Source: Flavobacteriales bacterium (GTDB taxonomy: Bacteria > Bacteroidota > Bacteroidia > JACJYZ01). Taken from it: a DNA stretch of 64,000 nt. The DNA is taken from positions 827,552 through 891,551 of the forward strand of contig JACJYZ010000003.1 of the NCBI GenBank assembly GCA_020635855.1. The letters are read 5' to 3'. The notes beneath the pieces are model-generated. The model was not told the DNA's origin. It did no database searches and saw only the letters and a list, made by a program, of their open reading frames with translations. Numbering within the stretch: position 1 is the stretch's first letter; the number at the start of each line of letters is the position of its first letter. Below are positions 9,601 through 17,161 of this stretch, piece by piece. The position numbers and the translations under genes are program-made.

Positions 9601-11109
9601 GTTTTCAATGTGAACTACCTGAATACCCGCTACAACTTCGGAAGTACCCTTCGCTTCACGGATCATTGGATCGAGTTCGACAGCCTCGTGCTGTACGATT
9701 CGTTTCATGGAAGCCGCGCCATCACCTACGGACGCTTTTTTCACGATGGCTTCCGCAACTGGGGACTCGACCTCAGCATGGATCTGCAAAACTTTTATTG
9801 TCTGAATACCACCGCGCGCAACAACAGTTTGTACTATGGGCAGGCATATGCAACCGGCCTGGTAAGCGTGCGAGGCAGCGTCAACGACCTGACGATTGAT
9901 ATAGCGGCAAAGCCAGAGAAAGGTACCCAGATCAACATTCCACTTGACAACCCCGACGAGGTGAGCGAAAGTGGGTTTGTGATGTTTATTGATCCGAAAA
10001 AGGATACCCTTGTGGAGAAGAAAGACTACCATGTGGACCTCAGTGGAATTCAGCTGAACATGGATCTGGAAGTGACACCTGATGCTGAAGTGCAGTTGAT
10101 CTTTGACGAGAAGGTAGGGGATGTGATGAAGGGAAGAGGTAACTCCAACCTGAAGCTGGAGATCAGTTCGAGGGGTAAGTTCAACATGTACGGTACCTAT
10201 GAGGTGACCGATGGAGATTATCTCTTTACGCTACAGAACGTGATCAACAAAAAATACAAAGTGGAGCAGGGTGGAACGATCATCTGGAATGGAAATCCGT
10301 ACGATGCCGAACTCGATCTGAAGGCGGTGTACAATGTTCGGACTTCGCTGTCTGATCTTTTCCAGGATACATCACAGGTATACCGCAAACGGGTGCCAGT
10401 GAACTGCGACATGTTCCTGACCGGGAAATTGTTGTCCCCGGAGATCCGCTTCGGGGTATCATTGCCCAATAGTCCGGAGGATGTCAGAAGCCAGGTTAGC
10501 AGTGTGCTGAACTCCGATGAGGAAGTGAACCGGCAGGTGTTCAGCCTCCTGATGCTGTCACGATTCACCAATCCGGGTCAGTACGGATCCGGTGTGTTGG
10601 GTTCGCAGAATATGTTTGAACAGGGAGCCGGCAACACCACCAGTGAGTTGTTATCCCACCAGCTCAGTAACTGGATCTCGCAACTGAGTGATAAGTATGA
10701 CATCGGTGTGAACTATCGCCCGGGCGACAAGCTCACCGATGAAGAACTCGAAGTGGCCTTGTCGACCCAGTTGTTTCACGACCGTGTGCAGGTGGAAAGC
10801 AACGTGGGTTATGCCGGCAACCAGCACTCCAATACCTCCAGGGTTGTAGGTGATTTCAACGTAGAGTACAAGGTGCGGGAAGATGGTAAGTTCAGGGTGA
10901 AAGCCTTCAACCGCTCCAATGATTTCGATCTCCTGAGCAATGAAGCGCCCTACACACAAGGCGTGGGTTTGTTCTATAGGCAGGAATTCGATCAGTGGAA
11001 AGGCTTGATGAGAAAGATCTTTTCCAAAGGATCGAAAGACCAGGAAGAAAATGACCAGGATGCTGCGCCTGCGCCTGAGAAGGAAAATGAAACGCCGGAT
11101 CAGCAGTGA
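6634..11109 (+). CDS. tamB: TamB-like translocation/assembly module protein (DUF490 domain)
   Basis: 1491 residues from the ATG at 6634 (MKKRLRKWLIGLVLVPLLLL), giving a classical uncleaved N-terminal anchor; starts at 6613 or 6562 are possible but add residues before the anchor, and a TACCTTTA element at 6606-6613 argues that transcription begins just downstream. After the anchor comes an AsmA/TamB-type N-terminal region (SPVVQTWLVQQVASKLSAKI), then about 1000 residues of predicted beta-rich repeats, and a C-terminal TamB/DUF490 domain (about 1050-1450) with DGDYLFTLQNVINKKYKVEQ and the region IRFGVSLPNSPEDVRSQVSS. Known: TamB-like proteins bridge the periplasm and act in outer-membrane protein or phospholipid delivery. 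The C-terminal tail is acidic and disordered. It is divergent from tsaD. Confidence 0.9.
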   Translation: MKKRLRKWLIGLVLVPLLLLLGLYGALRSPVVQTWLVQQVASKLSAKIGKRVAVEGVDVTFFTGVVLEGLFIEDQEADTLAYIGRLELHIGDINRHEKLIHLTDTRLENGIIRLRRYEGQEQLNFQFILDSLARPKDTTRQEGWRLACPDYHLKDVDLVYRDLNKYRPDSIGGFNPADVHLHHLNLGMEDVNSVEDTLSARIRYASFSDKSGFRLDYLFSELILAPNRFVLGRTEVRTPGSFIRCDAEVDFKDLKELQELAPSLKLKADLQPSKIEAADVAYFVPDLWGIHQKIELAGNVSGRISNIKGRDLSVKLATGTSFEGDVSLKGLPDMKATFMHISVSRFVSDAKDLATLPIPPFSSGKRLTLPAYFSRLGRFTFSGDFTGFVNDFVAYGKLSTAIGSVSTDVALKNQEGVEYNGKVKMNRFNVGRFFDVAELGEVSMNVNVNGRGFDKDHLKTNMKGEVSSLEYKQYQYKQLALEGYLENRLFEGRFQVKDDFIDMDFDGRIDYRGSQPIFDFASNIRKASFHQLHLVPDAYAMELRAVANINMVGDHIDKLEGVVKLNDTHLTKDSVSLDLGDLVLKTGINDGKRNIVLQSDLADLDVTGSFSIADMKTSLMQTIGKYLPSMDGESAGRKTGVQDVRFEGELKNLQDLAYLYFPQFAPGKGTRFRGAYNSAQPYLAFHMDAKDVDVSGRKIDGMMIDMESQDSGIYAQINCDTIHILRKLGARQLHWEGLANADTLDYQLTWDNLDSGSYKGNVSGTLDFTAYPKLAHVFHNTEVTFYDTLWTVAPGNYLVVDTGVIEVSHMEVNSNSQSLKVNGRISRNPYDKLLVGFDDFDLRKTDPFLEGKLINIKGVINGQAALSNLYKNPVISSNIEFRGLRINDQEVGDGVVNSDWDPEGEKAILKGRFARNNIPSVEFAGNYFPFEKENVLDLDINISHIRLNLFKDYVNGFVSDLNGVARGQLHIGGNFVDPKVNGDLELLHTVFNVNYLNTRYNFGSTLRFTDHWIEFDSLVLYDSFHGSRAITYGRFFHDGFRNWGLDLSMDLQNFYCLNTTARNNSLYYGQAYATGLVSVRGSVNDLTIDIAAKPEKGTQINIPLDNPDEVSESGFVMFIDPKKDTLVEKKDYHVDLSGIQLNMDLEVTPDAEVQLIFDEKVGDVMKGRGNSNLKLEISSRGKFNMYGTYEVTDGDYLFTLQNVINKKYKVEQGGTIIWNGNPYDAELDLKAVYNVRTSLSDLFQDTSQVYRKRVPVNCDMFLTGKLLSPEIRFGVSLPNSPEDVRSQVSSVLNSDEEVNRQVFSLLMLSRFTNPGQYGSGVLGSQNMFEQGAGNTTSELLSHQLSNWISQLSDKYDIGVNYRPGDKLTDEELEVALSTQLFHDRVQVESNVGYAGNQHSNTSRVVGDFNVEYKVREDGKFRVKAFNRSNDFDLLSNEAPYTQGVGLFYRQEFDQWKGLMRKIFSKGSKDQEENDQDAAPAPEKENETPDQQ

Positions 11110-11134
11110 TGAGAGGTTGTTAAGTTTGCCTGTG

Positions 11135-11389
11135 GATTGTGGCGTTCCGATGGAACGCTTTTTTCTTTATTCAGCGTTATTATTCCACCAATGTGCTGTT
11201 CCTAACGGAACAGGCATGTGTCCAAGCAAATTGCCATGCCGTACTTTTTGATTGTTCCGTTACTGACTTGAATCAGCTACGACGGAACCGACAGATGTCA
11301 AATGAAAGCCGGATGCTGTGCTCCATCGGAGCATCACATGGGTGGAACGATAACAACAAAGATGATCGCGCGTGCCGTGGGTACGCTAC
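11135..11389 (+). repeat. Left 255-bp direct repeat flanking a Y1 transposase gene (REP-like)
   Basis: The segment recurs as a same-length direct copy at 11951-12205. By eye the last 140 bp of the copies differ at only about three positions, while the first 115 bp differ at some 20. Each copy contains several short inverted repeats: GCGTTCC-GAT-GGAACGC, CTGTTCC-TAAC-GGAACAG, a wider GTTCCGT...ACGGAAC pair, and TGCTCC-ATC-GGAGCA. These resemble REP-type hairpins mobilised by RAYT transposases. The left copy starts 25 nt after the tamB stop and ends 3 nt before the transposase stop. Confidence 0.85.
11142..11166 (+). terminator. Hairpin plus T-tract after tamB (part of the REP-like repeat)
   Basis: Perfect 7-bp stem GCGTTCC (11142-11148) and GGAACGC (11152-11158), loop GAT, followed by TTTTTT. 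It can act as an intrinsic terminator for tamB. In the right repeat copy the stem is degraded (GACGTTCTTATGGAACGC), so the terminator activity may be incidental to the mobile repeat. Confidence 0.6.
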
Positions 11390-11392
11390 GAG

Positions 11393-11857
11393 TCATTGCG
11401 CAATCGAATCGAATAGAAATCTCTCGTCGTATTCTATCTCAAATCTTGTTAATAATTCGATGTACTCTTCACGGAAGCTTCTTTTCCTATGATGATCCTC
11501 CTGATTCTTGATGTACCCGATAATATTTGGAAGATCCGATTTGGCATAGGAAAAAGCTCCAAAACCGTTTTGCCAGGAAAAAGACCCTGGTACATACTTG
11601 TTCTCATTGATCCACTTTGTTGATTCAACCTTGATCTTCTGAACAAGCTCTGATAATGAATGGGTAGGGCGCATGCCAAATAGCAGGTGAATGTGGTCCG
11701 GCATGCCATTGATGATGATCGGCTTGTGATGATGGTTCTTAAGTATGCCGGATATGTAGGCGTAGAGTTTATCCTTCCAAACGTCTTCAATCAGATATTG
11801 TCTGTGTTTGACTGCAAATAGCGCATGGATGTGAATTTGGGAATACGAGTTAGGCAT
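11393..11857 (-). CDS. REP-associated / IS200-like Y1 (HUH) transposase
   Basis: 154 residues from the ATG at 11857 (MPNSYSQIHIHALFAVKHRQ). It has the HUH motif HIH at residues 55-57 within DHIHLLF and the catalytic Tyr115 in YIKNQ, with Gln119 four residues on, exactly the Y1_Tnp layout. Known: such single-strand transposases of the IS200/IS605 superfamily, including RAYTs, cut and join at hairpin ends. Both motifs are intact, with no frameshift, so the gene may be active. It lies between two 255-bp direct repeats and in the convergent gap between tamB and pyc, where insertion does no harm. A longer frame to 11911 lacks support. No tnpB or accessory gene is present. Confidence 0.9.
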   Translation of the reverse strand: MPNSYSQIHIHALFAVKHRQYLIEDVWKDKLYAYISGILKNHHHKPIIINGMPDHIHLLFGMRPTHSLSELVQKIKVESTKWINENKYVPGSFSWQNGFGAFSYAKSDLPNIIGYIKNQEDHHRKRSFREEYIELLTRFEIEYDERFLFDSIAQ

Positions 11858-11950
11858 TGCGTTTTTTTGCAATGTTAGACAATCGCACCGCTTTGAGGAC
11901 GTTTCAGGCAAGTTTGAACATCACATTCTCCGGAAAAAGTTATGCTTCTC

Positions 11951-12205
11951 GATTGTGACGTTCTTATGGAACGCTTTTTTCTTTATCCAAAGTTCTTCTT
12001 CCACCAATGTGTTGTTCCTAACGGAACAGACGTTTGTCCAATGAAAGTACAATGCCGTACTTTTTGATTGTTCCGTTACTGACTTGGATCAGCTACGACG
12101 GAACCGACAGATGTCAAATGAAAGCCGGATGCTGTGCTCCATCGGAGCACCACATGGGTGGAACGATAACAACAAAGATGATCGCGCGTGCCGTAGGTAC
12201 GCTAC
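11951..12205 (+). repeat. Right 255-bp direct repeat flanking the Y1 transposase gene
   Basis: Direct copy of 11135-11389 of identical length. It ends 5 nt before the stop codon of pyruvate carboxylase. It keeps GCTCC-ATC-GGAGC as a 7-bp stem (GTGCTCC/GGAGCAC) and GTTCC-TAAC-GGAAC. The 93 bp between the transposase start and this copy (11858-11950) show no further feature. Confidence 0.85.
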
Positions 12206-12210
12206 ATCCC

Positions 12211-15200
12211 TTACGACAACGTCACCACCAAATCATCTGTATTCACCAGTGTGCCTTCCTTCAGGTGCAGCGATTTGATTTCTCCCACGGCGTGCGCTGT
12301 TACCGTCGTTTCCATTTTCATCGCTTCGATCACGAACAGCGGCTCGTTCTTTTTAACCGGCTGACCTTTCTTCACGAATATCTTGGAAAGCAGTCCCTGT
12401 AACGGTGCGCCCACCTGCTTCGCGTTGTCGCCATCGATCTTCGGGTTTTCCGCTTTCTCGATTTTCAGCGAGCGGTCGAGGACGTCCATGTTGCGCGTTT
12501 GTCCGTTCACCTTGAAGAAAACGGTTCGTTTGCCTTCGGCATTTGCCGGGCCTACCGACAGCAATCGAATGATGATTTCCTTTCCTTCCGCGATCTTGAT
12601 CACGCACTCTTCGTTCAGGTCCATGCCGAAGAAAAAATTCTTGGTAGGGATCTTGGCCATGTCGCCGAACTGGAGGTGCATGTTATAGGTTTGCTCGTAT
12701 ACTTTGGGGTAGAGCATGAACGAAAGGAAATCGGTGAACGCCAGTTCGCGGTCGAACTTCGGTTGGAACCGTTTCAGGAAGGCATCGAACTCCGCCTCCA
12801 GGTCGATCGGTTTCATGTGTGCATTCGGCCGGTCGGTGTAGGGTTTCTTTTCCTTCAGGATGATCTTCTGGAGTTTTTTCGGGAAGCCGCCTACCGGTTG
12901 GCCGAGGTCTCCTTTGAAGAAGTTCACCACGGATTCGGGGAAGTTGATGGTGTCGCCCTTTTCCAGTACTTCTTCTGCAGTCAGTTCATTGGATACCATG
13001 AACAGCGCCATGTCACCCACCACCTTGGAACTCGGTGTCACCTTCACGATGTCTCCGAACAGGTGATTCACCTCTTCATATACTTTGGTGATCTGATCGA
13101 ACTTGTCTGCCAGTCCCAACGCCCTTGCTTGCGGCTTCAGGTTGGAGTACTGTCCGCCCGGGATCTCATGTTTGAACACGGCAGCGGTTCCTGCTTTTAG
13201 TCCGGACTCAAACGGGTAGTAGTACTCACGGACAGTTTCCCAATAGGATGAGAATGCATTCAACGAATCCATGTCGAATTCATGGTGGCGTTTGTGATCC
13301 CTCAGGATTTCCACCATGCTGTTGAAGTTGGGTTGCGATGTGAGACCCGACATGCCGCCGAGTGCTACGTCCACCACATCCACACCGGCTTCCACCGCCT
13401 TGAGGTAGGTTGCGGGTTGGATGGAAGAAGTGTCGTGCGTGTGCAGGTGAATCGGAAGTTTTACGGTTGCCTTCAATCCTTTGATCAGTTCGGTGGCCGC
13501 ATAAGGCTTCAGCAGGCCGGCCATGTCTTTGATTGCGATGATATGGGCGCCGGCATCCTCCATTTGCTTGGCCAGCTTCAGGTAGTAATCCAGGTTGTAT
13601 TTGCTGCGCTTCGGATCGAGGATATCGCCTGTATAGCACATGGCGGTTTCAGCCAGGCCGCCGGTACGTTTCCTTACATACTTGATGCAGGGCTCGATGT
13701 TCTTCATCCAGTTGAGGGAATCGAAAATGCGGAATACGTCGATGCCCGTTTCCCATGACTTCTCCACGAAAGCCTCGATGAGGTTGTCCGGGTAGGCGGT
13801 GTAGCCTACGCCGTTCGAGCCCCTGATCAGCATTTGCAGCAGGATATTGGGTACCGCCTCACGGATCTCCGCCAGTCGCCTCCACGGGTTTTCATTCAGG
13901 AAGCGCAGGCACACGTCGAAGGTGGCGCCGCCCCATACTTCCATGGAGAAAGTTTGCGGATGATGCTTGGCGTAGCTTTCGGCGACCTTGATCATGTCGT
14001 AGGTGCGCATGCGCGTGGCAAGCAGCGACTGGTGTGCGTCGCGGAAAGTGGTATCGGTATAATGGATCTTTTTTTCCTTGGCCAGCCATTCCGAGAACTT
14101 ATCGGGACCCAGTTTGGTGAGTATGTCTTTGGTGCCTTTCGGGTAGGGGGCGTAAGGATCGAAATCGGGCACAACCGGCTTTTCGAATTTCTTGGTCTTG
14201 TCCACGAACTTCACATCCGGGTTGCCGTTCACCACCACTTCGGCGAGGTAGTTGATGGCTTTGGTGGCGCGGTCCTGCCGCATGTTCAGGCGGAAGAGTT
14301 CCCTGTGGTCGGCGATGAAGTTTACCGTAGCTTTTCCTTCTTTGAACACCGGGTGTTGCAGGATGTTTTCAAGGAACTGCATGTTGGTTTTCACGCCGCG
14401 GATACGGAACTCCTTCAGTGCGCGGTCCATCTTGCGACAGGCGCCGTCGAGCGTGCGCGACAGGGCCGACACTTTCACCAGCATGGAGTCGAAGAACGGA
14501 CTCACCTTTGCGCCTTGGTACACCGATCCCACGTCGAGGCGGATGCCGAAACCGGCAGCGCTGCGGTAGGTGACGATGGTGCCGTAATCGGGTTTGAAAT
14601 CGTTGGCAGGATCTTCGGTGGTGATGCGGCACTGGATGGCATAGCCGGAAACCTTGATGGACTCCTGGCTTGGGATTTTGATCTGTTTGTCGGAGAGCTT
14701 GTACCCGCCGGCCACGAAGATCTGGGTTTTGATCAGGTCGATGCCGGTCACCATTTCGGTCACGGTATGTTCAACCTGGATGCGGGGGTTGACTTCGATG
14801 AAGAAGATGTTGTAGTCCTTGTCGACCAGGAATTCCACCGTACCCACGTTGTTGTATCCAACGGCGCGTGTGATGCCGGTGGCGTACTGGTACAGCTTCT
14901 CTTTCACGTCCTGGGGGATGCCGAAGGAAGGCGCCACCTCAATCACCTTCTGGTAGCGTCGCTGTACGGAGCAGTCGCGTTCGAACAGGTGTACCAGGTT
15001 GCCGTGGCGGTCGGCGGCGATCTGGATCTCGATGTGTTTGGGCTGATCAACGAACTTTTCAATGAAGACCGTGTCGTCGCCGAAGGCATTGCGTGCTTCG
15101 CGACGGGCTTCCTCAAAGCCTTTTTCCAGGTCTTCCTTCACACGGATCACGCGCATACCGCGACCACCGCCACCCGCTGCGGCTTTCAGCATCACCGGGT

Positions 15201-15663
15201 ACCCGATTCTTTTGGCTTCATCCAGGGCGACCTTCAGCGAGGTCAGGTCTTTCTGGCTGCTCTGGATGATGGGGATGTTGTTCTGTTCGGCGATCAGTTT
15301 GGCGCTGATCTTGTCTCCCAGTTTTTCCATCACTTCCGGGTCGGGACCGATGAAGATGATGTTGTTTTCGCGGCACTTCCTGGCGAAAGTGGCGTTTTCG
15401 GAGAGAAACCCATAACCGGGGTGGATGGCATCCACCTTACACTTTTTCGCCACCCTGATGATCTCATCAATGTCCAGGTAGGGTTTCAGGGGCTCGTGAT
15501 CGGGACCGATCTGGTAGGATTCATCCGCCTTGTACCGATGCTGGGAATACCGGTCCTCGAACGTATAAATCGCAACGGTTTTCAAACCGATCTCCACACA
15601 GGCACGGAATACACGGATGGCAATTTCGCCACGGTTGGCAACGAGCACTTTTTTGATCTCCAT
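12211..15663 (-). CDS. pyc: Pyruvate carboxylase
   Basis: 1150 residues, full length for the single-chain enzyme that carboxylates pyruvate to oxaloacetate for anaplerosis. Domains: biotin carboxylase about 1-450 (VLVANRGEIAIR, ATP-grasp AAAGGGGRGMR); carboxyltransferase from about residue 535 (DTTFRDAHQSLLATRMRT, IKDMAGLLKP, HTHDTSS); and a C-terminal biotinyl domain with the EAMKMETT attachment site (the Lys near residue 1115). The domain order matches pyc and not the split oxaloacetate decarboxylase. It is transcribed toward the transposase region; its stop is 5 nt from the right REP-like repeat. A long antisense reading frame covers most of it but is a codon-bias shadow. Confidence 0.97.
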   Translation of the reverse strand: MEIKKVLVANRGEIAIRVFRACVEIGLKTVAIYTFEDRYSQHRYKADESYQIGPDHEPLKPYLDIDEIIRVAKKCKVDAIHPGYGFLSENATFARKCRENNIIFIGPDPEVMEKLGDKISAKLIAEQNNIPIIQSSQKDLTSLKVALDEAKRIGYPVMLKAAAGGGGRGMRVIRVKEDLEKGFEEARREARNAFGDDTVFIEKFVDQPKHIEIQIAADRHGNLVHLFERDCSVQRRYQKVIEVAPSFGIPQDVKEKLYQYATGITRAVGYNNVGTVEFLVDKDYNIFFIEVNPRIQVEHTVTEMVTGIDLIKTQIFVAGGYKLSDKQIKIPSQESIKVSGYAIQCRITTEDPANDFKPDYGTIVTYRSAAGFGIRLDVGSVYQGAKVSPFFDSMLVKVSALSRTLDGACRKMDRALKEFRIRGVKTNMQFLENILQHPVFKEGKATVNFIADHRELFRLNMRQDRATKAINYLAEVVVNGNPDVKFVDKTKKFEKPVVPDFDPYAPYPKGTKDILTKLGPDKFSEWLAKEKKIHYTDTTFRDAHQSLLATRMRTYDMIKVAESYAKHHPQTFSMEVWGGATFDVCLRFLNENPWRRLAEIREAVPNILLQMLIRGSNGVGYTAYPDNLIEAFVEKSWETGIDVFRIFDSLNWMKNIEPCIKYVRKRTGGLAETAMCYTGDILDPKRSKYNLDYYLKLAKQMEDAGAHIIAIKDMAGLLKPYAATELIKGLKATVKLPIHLHTHDTSSIQPATYLKAVEAGVDVVDVALGGMSGLTSQPNFNSMVEILRDHKRHHEFDMDSLNAFSSYWETVREYYYPFESGLKAGTAAVFKHEIPGGQYSNLKPQARALGLADKFDQITKVYEEVNHLFGDIVKVTPSSKVVGDMALFMVSNELTAEEVLEKGDTINFPESVVNFFKGDLGQPVGGFPKKLQKIILKEKKPYTDRPNAHMKPIDLEAEFDAFLKRFQPKFDRELAFTDFLSFMLYPKVYEQTYNMHLQFGDMAKIPTKNFFFGMDLNEECVIKIAEGKEIIIRLLSVGPANAEGKRTVFFKVNGQTRNMDVLDRSLKIEKAENPKIDGDNAKQVGAPLQGLLSKIFVKKGQPVKKNEPLFVIEAMKMETTVTAHAVGEIKSLHLKEGTLVNTDDLVVTLS

Positions 15664-15733
15664 TAGGGGGCTTTGTTAGGGAGTGTTAGAGTTAAAGGGT
15701 TCTGTTTTTCAGTGAGTTATTAAAATTGGGAGA

Positions 15734-15767
15734 ACAAAAAAACCCCGGAGGTTTACGTCCGGGGTTT
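15734..15767 (-). terminator. Intrinsic terminator of rplS
   Basis: Stem AACCCCGGA (15741-15749) and TCCGGGGTT (15758-15766) with an 8-nt loop. On the minus strand it is followed by a T-tract (15735-15742). It lies 21 nt beyond the rplS stop codon and separates it from pyc. Confidence 0.88.
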
Positions 15768-15788
15768 GATGGTATTTCACGGGGAATG

Positions 15789-16136
15789 TTATTTTCTCTT
15801 TTCCTGGATCCGTGCCTTCTTTCCCGTCAGTTCGCGGAGATAATACAGGCGTTTCCTGCGTACCTTACCATGCTTCGTTACTTCCACCTTATCAATAAAA
15901 GGAGAAGCAATCGGGAAGATACGTTCAACACCCACGCCGCTTGACATTTTGCGAACGGTGAATGAGGCAAGCGGACCATGTCCTTTGCGTTGCATAACCA
16001 CGCCCTGATACTGCTGGACGCGTTCTTTTCCGCCTTCGCGGATTTTATAATGCACGATCAATGTGTCGCCTGCCTGAAATTCCGGCAGTTCGGCTTTCGT
16101 ATTGATCTGGTTTTCGATTTTATTCAACAGGTTCAT
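15789..16136 (-). CDS. rplS: 50S ribosomal protein L19
   Basis: 115 residues from the ATG at 16136 (MNLLNKIENQINTKAELPEF). Seen: FQAGDTLIVHYKIREGGKER, the GVVMQRKGHG loop, the conserved SSGVGVERIFPIASPFIDKV, and the basic RRKRLYYLRELTGKKARI tail. L19 sits at the 30S-50S interface. Here it is monocistronic, without the trmD/rimM neighbours common in other phyla. A TAATTTTG box lies about 24 nt before the start, and an intrinsic terminator follows the gene. Confidence 0.98.
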   Translation of the reverse strand: MNLLNKIENQINTKAELPEFQAGDTLIVHYKIREGGKERVQQYQGVVMQRKGHGPLASFTVRKMSSGVGVERIFPIASPFIDKVEVTKHGKVRRKRLYYLRELTGKKARIQEKRK

Positions 16137-16279
16137 GACAACATGATGTTTACGAGTGCGCAAAATTAACGCTTTTACTTGAATAAACAAGCACTATTTG
16201 AAGTCGATACGAATTTTTGTTTCTCAGCTGCGAGGGTTGATAGTGCGCCATTGATAAAATGCCCCGGCAAAACGGATAA

Positions 16280-17161
16280 CTACGGTACAATCAGCTTGCT
16301 GTAGCTGGCGCCGTATCCGCCCCAGATACCCAGTCCGCCTTCCACATTGCTCATGATGCGTGTGGGCATGCCGAACGGATTGCCTTGGTTGTTCTGGTCG
16401 CTTTCCAGCGTTGTCCAGAAATCATAATGGGGCCGGTCGATGCTGCACCACTTCACCTCGATGGTGTCGCCGTGCCAGAAGTAGCTGTAGGTATCATTGT
16501 TAATGGTGTCGTTGCGGTCCTGGCCACGGGGCAGGGCGAACTCCACCGCCTGTCCTTCCAGGAAGCTGTCGTTGAACACCGATGCAAAGTAGCCCGGGTA
16601 AAACGGCTCGCTGTTGCGTTTGGTGAAGTACCGTGCGTAGTTGGCTTCACCGGGTACATCCTTGAAACGTACCTGCAGCACCACCAGGCTGTCGTTGTCC
16701 TTGTCGGGATGTGGCAGCCACCAGATCGAATCCAGCGGAACCGGGGTAGGGATGGTGGTGGAAGCCGTGAGCGTCTTTCCTTCGGCCTGAACGGTCAGGT
16801 CATACGTTTTGCCTACTTCACCTTTATATACGCCATAGAGGGATGGGGGTACGCTGTAGAAGCGGTAGTTGAAGTCGCCGATGGGAACTGAATATTCCTG
16901 TAGCTCGATGGTGGTGTCTCCATTGTCAAGCGTTACCTGGGCGCCCTGAACAAAGCTCTTCTGAAGTTTGGATACGTCGATGGTGGCGAACACCGGCAGG
17001 CTTTTGGTCAGCGAAACCACAGGAACGGAATCCTGTTCGATGTAGCCGTAAATCACGATGTCTTCATCGCCCTGCGGCAAATCCAGTGAAATGGTCTCAT
17101 CACATGCAGTCAGGAACAACATGAAGCCACCGAGAATGATATGTATAAGGTTTCTTCTCAT
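16280..17161 (-). CDS. DUF4249 outer-membrane lipoprotein, partner of TonB receptor
   Basis: 293 residues from the ATG at 17161 (MRRNLIHIILGGFMLFLTAC). The lipobox LTAC puts the lipidated Cys at residue 20, followed by DET, so it should be sorted to the outer membrane. The domain (DEDIVIYGYIEQDSVPVVSL and onwards) matches DUF4249 as known from genes paired with SusC-like receptors. Its ATG shares one base with the receptor stop (TAATG), so translation is coupled and the pair works together, perhaps as receptor and surface-exposed lid or ligand-binding lipoprotein. The ligand is unknown. Start at 17179 would run back into the receptor gene and break the lipobox spacing. Confidence 0.82.
   Translation of the reverse strand: MRRNLIHIILGGFMLFLTACDETISLDLPQGDEDIVIYGYIEQDSVPVVSLTKSLPVFATIDVSKLQKSFVQGAQVTLDNGDTTIELQEYSVPIGDFNYRFYSVPPSLYGVYKGEVGKTYDLTVQAEGKTLTASTTIPTPVPLDSIWWLPHPDKDNDSLVVLQVRFKDVPGEANYARYFTKRNSEPFYPGYFASVFNDSFLEGQAVEFALPRGQDRNDTINNDTYSYFWHGDTIEVKWCSIDRPHYDFWTTLESDQNNQGNPFGMPTRIMSNVEGGLGIWGGYGASYSKLIVP

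Noticed and set aside
9259..10032. 257-codon minus-strand frame inside tamB
   Set aside because: Antisense shadow with no features; TamB is continuous across it.
11142..11166. Dedicated tamB terminator
   Set aside because: Kept as a terminator feature, but not as tamB-specific, because the hairpin belongs to the mobile 255-bp repeat.
13834..15666. 610-codon plus-strand reading frame over pyc
   Set aside because: It is fully antisense to pyruvate carboxylase, whose domains are intact, and the translation shows no recognisable motif; it is an effect of codon bias.
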